Notes under the pieces: model-generated
What the model saw: only the letters and a program-made list of their open reading frames with translations
The model's database searches: none
Told to the model about the DNA's origin: nothing
Shown: in pieces, positions 1 to 5,038 of the stretch
Layout of the letters: each line of letters opens with the position of its first letter
How positions within the stretch are numbered: position 1 is the stretch's first letter
Made by a program: the position numbers and the translations under genes
Assembly: GCA_022703115.1 (NCBI GenBank)
Contig: JAKLEK010000086.1
Span: 1-6,356, forward strand
DNA length: 6,356 bases
From: Elusimicrobiota bacterium
Lineage (GTDB): Bacteria; Elusimicrobiota; Elusimicrobia; Elusimicrobiales; UBA9959
Direction of reading: 5' to 3'

Positions 1-20
1 CGCGCCGCGCCGGCCTGATG

Positions 21-26
21 TATACT
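21..26 (+). promoter_or_regulatory. Possible -10 box (TATACT) for the response-regulator gene
   Basis: TATACT matches the bacterial -10 consensus TATAAT at five of six positions and stands out against the GC-rich sequence to its left. The matching -35 region would lie at or beyond the left edge of the window, so it cannot be checked. If it is used, transcription would begin near position 33, placing the inverted repeat at 35-79 at the 5' end of the message. Confidence 0.35.
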
Positions 27-34
27 CTTTTTAA

Positions 35-79
35 GGTTATCCCCCGTATTTGTTTAACACAATATATCGGGGGATAACC
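35..79 (+). repeat. Long inverted repeat / stem-loop upstream of the receiver gene
   Basis: GGTTATCCCCCG (35-46) is an exact reverse complement of CGGGGGATAACC (68-79). The AT-rich interior also pairs in part: TATTTGT (47-53) faces ACAATATAT (59-67) with small bulges, leaving a short loop around TTAAC (54-58). CCTTTTAA follows the right arm (80-87), a short T-tract resembling a weak intrinsic terminator on the + strand. It could be the terminator of a gene left of the window, a 5'-leader attenuator of the receiver gene, or a protein-binding dyad. The sequence alone does not decide between these. Confidence 0.6.
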
Positions 80-104
80 CCTTTTAAGCCGCATCTCGAA
101 CGGT

Positions 105-524
105 ATGAAGCACAAGATACTTATTGTGGACGACGAAGAGAGCGTGCGACGCATGCTGGCGCAGGCTTTTTCCGGCACGTACGAGGTGCTGACCTCGTCC
201 GCTGGCGGCGACGCTCTGCGGCTGATAGAGCTGGAAAGGCCGGCGCTCGTGTTCCTGGATATACGGATGCCCGGGGTGTCCGGGCTGGACGTGCTCAGGA
301 CCCTTAAGGAAAAAGGTTCGCCGGCGGTGGTCTGGATGCTTACCGGCGAGGAGGACCTGGGCACGGTCACCCTGGCCATGGAGCTCGGCGCCGCCGGCTA
401 CATGACCAAGCCGTTCGAACTTTCAAGGCTGAGGGAGATCGCTCTCGACGTGGCAGGGGGCCGTTCCGGGGCTTCCGGCGCATGTGAGCGGTCCGGGAAG
501 CCCTGGCATCTTAAGAAGAAATGA
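105..524 (+). CDS. Stand-alone response-regulator receiver protein (CheY-like)
   Basis: This 139-residue protein is a single receiver domain that takes a phosphoryl group from a histidine kinase in the cytoplasm. The acidic pocket is D9-D10 in ILIVDDEE, the phospho-acceptor is D52 in VFLDIRMPG, the switch threonine is T80 in WMLTG, and the conserved lysine is K102 in MTKPF. All key residues are present, so it should be phosphorylatable. The domain ends near residue 118. The last 20 or so residues are a Gly/Ser/Lys-rich tail with no output domain, so it must act through protein contact or as a phosphorelay intermediate. There is no clear Shine-Dalgarno sequence before the ATG; the start is chosen because the fold begins immediately after it. 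It converges on the glycosyltransferase gene. The partner kinase is unknown; the kinase at 4277-5017 is a candidate only. Confidence 0.93.
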   Translation: MKHKILIVDDEESVRRMLAQAFSGTYEVLTSSAGGDALRLIELERPALVFLDIRMPGVSGLDVLRTLKEKGSPAVVWMLTGEEDLGTVTLAMELGAAGYMTKPFELSRLREIALDVAGGRSGASGACERSGKPWHLKKK

Positions 525-530
525 CCCGCC

Positions 531-2282
531 TTACGCGCGCCGGGCTGGCGCGCGAAGCCTGTAAATGTAGACGTCGGTCTGTGGGGAGAAATCCGGTCCG
601 CCTTCCGCCAGCGCCGGTATAAACCCTCGGCGACGAGCGAATTCCTTTTCCAGCGAGTATCTTTCTTCCAGAAATCCTTCCAGTCCGCGCACGTACTTCC
701 TGGCGAAGCCGGTGACGGCGATATACTCAGGCAGAAGGGCGTCGGGGGCCGTGGGAGCGGTCGGGTCCATCCGGTAAAGCCTGTAATCCAGGAAACGCAT
801 GTAGGGGCTGACCGCGGGGCGGAGGTCTTCGCTTCCCGGCAGGCCTATGGAGGAACCGCGCGGCACCTCGGCGTTGATCCATTCCCCCGCCTTCTGGAGG
901 TTCGGGGTCTCGCAAAAATCGCGTACCACGGCGAAGGCGCCCCAGCCTGCGGCGGCCAGCGTCAGCGCCAGCCAGGCCCTGGCGGCCGCCTTCAGGGCGG
1001 CGCCCCCTGAAAACATGTCACGCAGCGCTATCACGCAGAGAACGGCTATGAAGGGGACCGCCGAACAGAACGGACCCGGGTGCCTGAGGAAGAGAAGATT
1101 CCCTGATATGAAGGTCCATGCGGTCAGGGCGAGGACGCGTCCGAACGACCGGTACGACCGCAAGGCGCATACCGTGCCCGCGGCCAGAAGCGGCGCGTAA
1201 GTCCAATTGACCGCGCCCGAGAACAGCACTCCGAGCGCCCGGGGCATGTCCGAGAGGCGTACGGCCCCGTAGCTGTAGGCGCTGTTCGCGGCGCCTATCG
1301 TAGAGGCCAGCAGTCCGGAAAAGGCCGCGTACGGGTTAGTCAGGAAGAAGGCGGCCGCCGCGCAGAGCAGGGCGAGGAGCACGTTCCTGTTCAAGGTTCC
1401 CCGGACGCTCCCGGTCCTGGCGTGCTCGGCGAAGAGCAGGGAGGAGAAGACCAGAGCGTTGGGTAAAAGCGTTCCGAGGGCGAGCCCCGCGGCGGCGCCG
1501 CCCAGAACGTAATAGCGTTTCCGGCCTTCCTCCGCTATCCGGAGGGCGTAATGGAAGGTAAGCAGCGACCAGAGCATGGCGTAAACGTGCGGTTTGGCCA
1601 CATGGCCGTGGTAGACGACCGTAGGCGCCAGGACGCATAGCGTCGACGCGGCCAGCGCGGCGGAAGCGCCCATGCGTTCCCGTACGGTCCTGAAGAGCAG
1701 CAGCACGGAGGCCACAAGGGAGAGCGCGGAAAGCGTCCGCAGCACGATGAAGACGGCCGCCGCTTTCTCAGGGTGGTACAGAAAATAGGCGGCGCCGGAG
1801 GAGAGCGGCAGGTATCCGGCGAGGGCCGCCGTTCCCAGCATGGCGCAAAGAGTGTATATGTAGGCGCCGCCGTACATCAGGGTGCGGGGGTTCAGGTCCA
1901 GTTCCGCCGGCCGCATCCTGCTGAGTATGCTGACGCTCCAGGTCTCGTCCCCGACGAAGCTGCCCAGGAAGAAACTCCTGAGCGAGCCGGCCGCCTCGGC
2001 CGCAGGGATCTCCTCGGCCGCCGCCGGGCGGCGCGCTTTCCCGGGCATCGCCTGACCGACGTAAACCGAACCGGAGCGCCGTACGTTCTCCGCCTTTTCG
2101 TAGTGGGCGTCGCGCGCGGCCAGCATCAGGCCCGCGTTCGCTTCTATCTGGGCCGCGCTTTCAAAGACGCGGCCGAGCCTTTCTGACGATGGAAGCCCGC
2201 GGGTGATGCCGGTAAAGGCCGCGGCGCAGGCGAGAAGGAGCGCCGCGAGGAGGGCCGGCGATGAAATATCTCGGTCAGGCAT
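531..2282 (-). CDS. GT-C fold membrane glycosyltransferase (GT39/PMT-like)
   Basis: This 583-residue polytopic membrane protein probably transfers sugar from a lipid-linked donor on the outer face of the inner membrane. TM1 is at about residues 8-30. A long extracytoplasmic loop then carries a GDE motif (D112-E113), followed by LDLNPRTLMYGGAYIY (128-143); this resembles the acidic DE plus NP-x-YG layout of GT39-type enzymes. Further hydrophobic segments lie at about 140-160, 173-197, 205-223, 235-250, 258-285, 300-318, 345-375, 383-398, 406-421 and 435-453. The C-terminal 130 residues are soluble and include AGEWINAEVPRGSSIG (465-480), a type of motif common in this superfamily. The reading frame stays open upstream to 2474, but that would overlap cysE and the divergent promoter. 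The ATG at 2282 sits directly before TM1 and has GGGGAAG 12 nt upstream. Acceptor and sugar are unknown; no partner genes flank it. Confidence 0.8.
   Translation of the reverse strand: MPDRDISSPALLAALLLACAAAFTGITRGLPSSERLGRVFESAAQIEANAGLMLAARDAHYEKAENVRRSGSVYVGQAMPGKARRPAAAEEIPAAEAAGSLRSFFLGSFVGDETWSVSILSRMRPAELDLNPRTLMYGGAYIYTLCAMLGTAALAGYLPLSSGAAYFLYHPEKAAAVFIVLRTLSALSLVASVLLLFRTVRERMGASAALAASTLCVLAPTVVYHGHVAKPHVYAMLWSLLTFHYALRIAEEGRKRYYVLGGAAAGLALGTLLPNALVFSSLLFAEHARTGSVRGTLNRNVLLALLCAAAAFFLTNPYAAFSGLLASTIGAANSAYSYGAVRLSDMPRALGVLFSGAVNWTYAPLLAAGTVCALRSYRSFGRVLALTAWTFISGNLLFLRHPGPFCSAVPFIAVLCVIALRDMFSGGAALKAAARAWLALTLAAAGWGAFAVVRDFCETPNLQKAGEWINAEVPRGSSIGLPGSEDLRPAVSPYMRFLDYRLYRMDPTAPTAPDALLPEYIAVTGFARKYVRGLEGFLEERYSLEKEFARRRGFIPALAEGGPDFSPQTDVYIYRLRAPARRA
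534..554. terminator. GC-rich stem-loop at the convergent gene ends
   Basis: CGCGCGCC (534-541) and GGCGCGCG (547-554) form an 8-bp perfect stem around a 5-nt loop, GGGCT. It lies 10 nt past the receiver-gene stop and inside the last codons of the opposite-strand gene. Neither strand has a proper U-run after the stem, so it is not a textbook intrinsic terminator. Its position between two convergent genes makes a bidirectional transcription block plausible, but a simple by-product of GC-rich Arg/Ala codons is also possible. Confidence 0.35.
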
Positions 2283-2363
2283 TATGAACCGTGTCTTCCC
2301 CGGTGTCCCGCCGGATTGAGGCCTTCCTTTGCCGGGCCGGCGGGCGAACAACGCTGCGCCAAA

Positions 2364-2373
2364 ATTATATAAT
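2364..2373. promoter_or_regulatory. Palindromic -10 region shared by divergent promoters
   Basis: ATTATATAAT is a perfect 10-bp palindrome that contains TATAAT on the + strand (2368-2373) and on the - strand (2369-2364). It lies in an AT-rich patch (2361-2376) inside the 154-bp gap between the glycosyltransferase and cysE. Neither strand has a convincing -35: the + strand has CGAACA at 2345-2350 and the - strand has TAGAAC at 2392-2387, each matching three of six positions. Transcripts would have leaders of roughly 55-60 nt toward cysE and about 75 nt toward the glycosyltransferase. The rest of this gap is GC-rich with no other signal I can support. Confidence 0.5.
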
Positions 2374-2425
2374 AAACTTTGACGTGGTTCTATCAGGTTC
2401 CTGACCGTTGTCCCGGCGCGTCTCC

Positions 2426-2431
2426 AGGGGG
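2426..2431 (+). promoter_or_regulatory. Ribosome binding site for cysE (AGGGGG)
   Basis: This purine run lies 5 nt before the first ATG (2437) and 8 nt before a second in-frame ATG (2440). The spacing slightly favours the second ATG; the difference is one residue. Confidence 0.6.
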
Positions 2432-2436
2432 CCATT

Positions 2437-3072
2437 ATGATGTTCATCGAAGACATAAGGAACGTGTTCAGCAAGGATCCGGCCGCGCGCGGGGTCCTTG
2501 AGGTGCTTCTCTGCTATCCCGGCCTCCACGCGCTGTGGCTGCACAGGCTGGCGCACAGGTTGTGGACACTGGGGCTCGCTTTGCCGGCGAGGCTGGTGTC
2601 GCATCTCAGCCGCGCCCTTACCGGCATAGAGATACATCCCGGCGTCCGCATAGGCCGGCGTTTCTTCATAGACCACGGAATGGGCGTCGTCATAGGCGAG
2701 ACCACCGAGATAGGCGACGACGTGCTGATGTACCAGGGGGTAGTGCTCGGCGGCACCAGTTTGGAGAAGAAGAAAAGGCACCCGACCATCGGCAATGGGG
2801 TGGTGATAGGCGCCGGGGCGATAGTTCTGGGCGCCATAACTATCGGCGACCGGGCGCGCGTCGGCGCCGGGTCGGTGCTGTTGAAGGACGTACCCTGCGA
2901 TACTACGGTTTTCGGCATCCCGGCGCGGCCGAGCCACGGCGGGACCGGAGCCGGTTCGGAACTGGACCACGCCAAAGTGAACGATTTCTACGGGACCGAG
3001 CTCAGGATGCTGTGGAAAGAGATAGCCTGCCTGAAAAAAGCGGCCAAAGGGCCGGAGGAAAAACGCGTCTGA
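2437..3072 (+). CDS. cysE: Serine O-acetyltransferase
   Basis: It transfers an acetyl group from acetyl-CoA to L-serine to make O-acetylserine, the first step of cysteine synthesis in the cytoplasm. The 211 residues show a short helical N-terminal part (1-60) with the conserved KDPA (13-16), then a left-handed beta-helix of hexapeptide repeats (about 64-160). The catalytic pair is D79-H80 in FFIDHGMGVVIGET, and H115 lies in KKKRHPTIGNGVVIGAGA, with VLGG at 103-106. The domain closes with VFGIPARP (158-165). A helical tail (about 174-205) follows, as in the short Bacillus-type enzymes, and the long N-terminal domain of the E. coli enzyme is absent. All active-site residues are present. No cysK or other sulfur gene is visible. 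It is followed after 16 nt by anmK, implying co-transcription. Confidence 0.95.
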   Translation: MMFIEDIRNVFSKDPAARGVLEVLLCYPGLHALWLHRLAHRLWTLGLALPARLVSHLSRALTGIEIHPGVRIGRRFFIDHGMGVVIGETTEIGDDVLMYQGVVLGGTSLEKKKRHPTIGNGVVIGAGAIVLGAITIGDRARVGAGSVLLKDVPCDTTVFGIPARPSHGGTGAGSELDHAKVNDFYGTELRMLWKEIACLKKAAKGPEEKRV

Positions 3073-3074
3073 CC

Positions 3075-3080
3075 GGAAGG
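3075..3080 (+). promoter_or_regulatory. Ribosome binding site deciding the anmK start (GGAAGG)
   Basis: GGAAGG lies 8 nt before the ATG at 3089. An in-frame GTG at 3080 overlaps the last base of this site and so cannot be served by it. This supports the ATG as the true start. Confidence 0.7.
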
Positions 3081-3088
3081 TGCCGACC

Positions 3089-4213
3089 ATGATCAAGAAG
3101 AACAGAACGATAAAAGCGCTGGGCCTGATGTCGGGGACTTCCGCCGACGGGCTTTCGATAGCCTTGTGTTCCGTGAACGACGGTAAAAGAGAACTGAAGG
3201 TGGAAGCCTACAAGACCTATCCTTACAGCCCCGCGCTTCAGGGAAGGATCATAGCGGCCAACGGCTTCAGGACCCCCGAGCTTTCAGCGCTTAATTTCGA
3301 CCTTGGGCGGCTCTGGGCCGGCATGGTCAGGCGTTTCTGCGGGGAACACAGGACCCCTTACCGGGATATAGCCGTGATAGGTTCGCACGGGCAGACGGTC
3401 TATCATCTGCCCGGGGAAGGCGGCAGCACGCTGCAGATAGGCGAACCGTCGTTCCTGGCCGAGGAGACCGGCCTGCCTGTGGTCGCGGACTTCCGCCCCA
3501 CGGACATGGCGGCCGGCGGACAGGGCGCGCCCCTCATCCCCTTTTTCGACGAATACCTGTTCGGCGGGGGGCGTCCGGTCGCGCTCCAGAACATAGGCGG
3601 CGTTGGCAACGTGGCTTTCGTGGGCAAAGGGGTCCGCACCTTCGGTTTCGACACCGGACCGGGGAATTCCCTTATGGATACGGCCGTCGCGATGCTGACC
3701 GGCGGCCGTAAGACGTACGACGCCGGCGGGCGAATGGCGGCGGCCGGCAGGATAGACCGGAAAAAGACGGCCGCCATGCTCAGACTGCCGTTCTTCTCCC
3801 GCAAACCGCCGAAGTCGCTGGACCGGGACGAGTTCGCCGCCGGTTTCCTGAAGCGCTGGTTCGGCGGGCTGAACGCCGGCAACGCCCCCGACGCGCTGGC
3901 TACCCTGAACTATTACACCGCCGCTTCGATAGCCCTGGCTTTCGGTAAGTTCGCGCCCAATGGCACCCGCGAGCTCATAGTCAGCGGCGGCGGAGCGCTG
4001 AACCCGGTGCTCATGCGCAACATCGCTTCCGAGCTGCCCGGGATAAATGTCAGGAGCATAGCGGAGATAGGGATAGATCCGCTCGCCAAGGAGCCGGCCT
4101 GCTTCGCCCTGCTGGGCTGGCTGGCTTTCAAGGGAGAATCCAACCACTGCCCCTCGGCCACAGGCGCCGGAGGCCGCAGGATACTGGGAAAAGTGCTGTT
4201 CCCAGCCGGTTAG
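3089..4213 (+). CDS. anmK: Anhydro-N-acetylmuramic acid kinase
   Basis: It opens the 1,6-anhydro ring of anhydro-MurNAc and phosphorylates it with ATP to give MurNAc-6-phosphate, a cytoplasmic step in peptidoglycan recycling. The 374-residue length is normal for the family. Motifs appear in family order: GLMSGTSADG (12-21) for nucleotide binding, GSHGQTVYH (98-106), LQIGEP (115-120), DFRPTDMAAGGQGAPLIP (134-151) with the probable catalytic D138, QNIGGVGNV (168-176), FDTGPGNSLMD (187-197), PPKSLDRDEF (240-249), SGGGALNPVLM (299-309) and SATGAGGRRILG (356-367). One deviation is DGLS at 20-23, where DG(V/I)D is common. Start at ATG 3089 is set by the ribosome binding site; GTG 3080 would add three residues. 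MurQ, which normally uses the product, is not in view. Confidence 0.95.
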   Translation: MIKKNRTIKALGLMSGTSADGLSIALCSVNDGKRELKVEAYKTYPYSPALQGRIIAANGFRTPELSALNFDLGRLWAGMVRRFCGEHRTPYRDIAVIGSHGQTVYHLPGEGGSTLQIGEPSFLAEETGLPVVADFRPTDMAAGGQGAPLIPFFDEYLFGGGRPVALQNIGGVGNVAFVGKGVRTFGFDTGPGNSLMDTAVAMLTGGRKTYDAGGRMAAAGRIDRKKTAAMLRLPFFSRKPPKSLDRDEFAAGFLKRWFGGLNAGNAPDALATLNYYTAASIALAFGKFAPNGTRELIVSGGGALNPVLMRNIASELPGINVRSIAEIGIDPLAKEPACFALLGWLAFKGESNHCPSATGAGGRRILGKVLFPAG

Positions 4214-4236
4214 CGGTCGTTAGCTAAGGGGCTGGG
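4201..4236 (+). terminator. Stem-loop spanning the anmK stop codon
   Basis: CCCAGCC (4201-4207) pairs with GGCTGGG (4230-4236). After a GG/GG internal mismatch, TTAGC (4210-4214) pairs with GCTAA (4223-4227), leaving an 8-nt loop. The anmK stop (4211-4213) is inside the stem. No U-run follows, so classical intrinsic termination is doubtful. It could reduce read-through into the kinase gene or stabilise the 3' end of the cysE-anmK message. The rest of the gap to 4276 contains a GGTCGG direct repeat and the next ribosome binding site. Confidence 0.45.
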
Positions 4237-4259
4237 TCGGTATCCGGTCGGCGGTTAAT

Positions 4260-4266
4260 GGGGGGG
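4260..4266 (+). promoter_or_regulatory. G-run ribosome binding site for the histidine kinase
   Basis: Seven G residues followed by A lie 3-4 nt before an in-frame GTG (4271) and about 9 nt before the ATG (4277). Normal spacing favours the ATG. Only two residues are at stake. Confidence 0.5.
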
Positions 4267-4276
4267 ATTTGTGGGA

Positions 4277-5017
4277 ATGACCAAGGATCAGCTTACTTCA
4301 GGCTATCTCACGCACGAGCTGAGAGCGCCGCTCACCGCCATAAGGTGTTCGCTGGAGCTCATCCTGGACGACGGATCCTCCGGCCTGAAGCCGCAGGACC
4401 GGGAGATCCTGGAAGTGGCCCTGAGGAACGCCAGAAAACTGAACCTGCTGATAGACGATATCATGCAGCTTTCCAAGATACAGACCGGACGCATGGCTAT
4501 CGCCGCCGCGCCGGTGGACCCGATCGAGCTGGTCCGGGAAACGGTCGGCGACCTGGCGCCGTGGCTGCGGCGCAAGGGCCTGAAGATCTCCGTTAAAACC
4601 CCGCTCAGCTGCCCGAAAGTGCAGGCTGATAAACGCTGGACCGTCCAGTCCCTGACCAATCTGATATCGAACGCGATCAAGTTCACCCCGGAGGGCGGTT
4701 CTATCGACGTGTCGCTGGAGGAAGGCGCCGGGGACAACGCCGGTTTCGTGGTGATATCGGTGAGCGATACCGGCTGCGGTATAGCTCCGGAGGATATCCG
4801 CAAGATCTTCGGCTATTTCGTGCAGGTGGGACCGCAGGACCAGAGGAAGGAAGGCAGCGGCCTGGGCCTCTCGCTGGCCAGGTCCATGGCGGAGATACAG
4901 GGCGGCAGCATGTGGGTGACAAGCCGCCTGGGAGAGGGCGCCACTTTCAGTTTCACCGTACCGATCGCCGCGGAGGCTCCGCAACAGCCTTCGGAGAGCA
5001 AAGACGTCCGAGCCTAG
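4277..5017 (+). CDS. Soluble, sensor-less histidine kinase
   Basis: This 246-residue protein holds only the kinase core. The HisKA dimerisation helices (about 4-70) carry the phospho-accepting H13 in YLTHELRAPLTAIR, and the HATPase_c ATP-binding domain spans about 118-230. Visible boxes are the N-box NLISNAIKFTPEGG (128-141), G1 VSDTGCGIAPED (162-173), an F-box IFGYFVQVG (177-185) that departs from the usual IFERFYQ type, and G2 EGSGLGLSLA (192-201). All catalytic residues appear intact. There is no transmembrane segment, PAS, GAF or HAMP domain, and the protein starts about a dozen residues before the histidine. It must receive its signal from a partner or act cytoplasmically. The transporter gene follows after 21 nt, suggesting an operon. 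No response regulator is adjacent; the receiver protein at 105-524 is a possible partner without proof. A GTG at 4271 is an alternative start. Confidence 0.9.
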   Translation: MTKDQLTSGYLTHELRAPLTAIRCSLELILDDGSSGLKPQDREILEVALRNARKLNLLIDDIMQLSKIQTGRMAIAAAPVDPIELVRETVGDLAPWLRRKGLKISVKTPLSCPKVQADKRWTVQSLTNLISNAIKFTPEGGSIDVSLEEGAGDNAGFVVISVSDTGCGIAPEDIRKIFGYFVQVGPQDQRKEGSGLGLSLARSMAEIQGGSMWVTSRLGEGATFSFTVPIAAEAPQQPSESKDVRA

Positions 5018-5038
5018 GCCTCCCTGCGGTCAGCTTCT

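Noticed and set aside
50..307. 85-codon + strand frame overlapping the leader and receiver gene
   Set aside because: It begins in the stem-loop and overlaps the receiver gene out of frame; basic, motif-free composition.
1773..2186. 137-codon + strand frame inside the glycosyltransferase gene
   Set aside because: Antisense shadow with no domain or ribosome binding site that I can see.
2379..2384. TTGACG as a -35 box for cysE
   Set aside because: The sequence 16-18 bp downstream (around TGACCG) does not resemble a -10 box; the TATAAT at 2368-2373 is a better candidate.
2283..2474. 64-residue N-terminal extension of the glycosyltransferase
   Set aside because: It would cover the whole divergent promoter region and the start of cysE, and the added residues are not membrane-like. 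The ATG directly before TM1 is a better start.
2365..3096. 243-codon open frame on the - strand across cysE
   Set aside because: Antisense to a clear cysE and extends over the divergent promoter; composition is of the shadow type.
3284..4147. 287-codon open frame on the - strand inside anmK
   Set aside because: It is fully antisense to a gene with all family motifs; the translation is Arg/Ala/Gly/Pro-rich without recognisable domains, as expected for GC-rich shadow frames.
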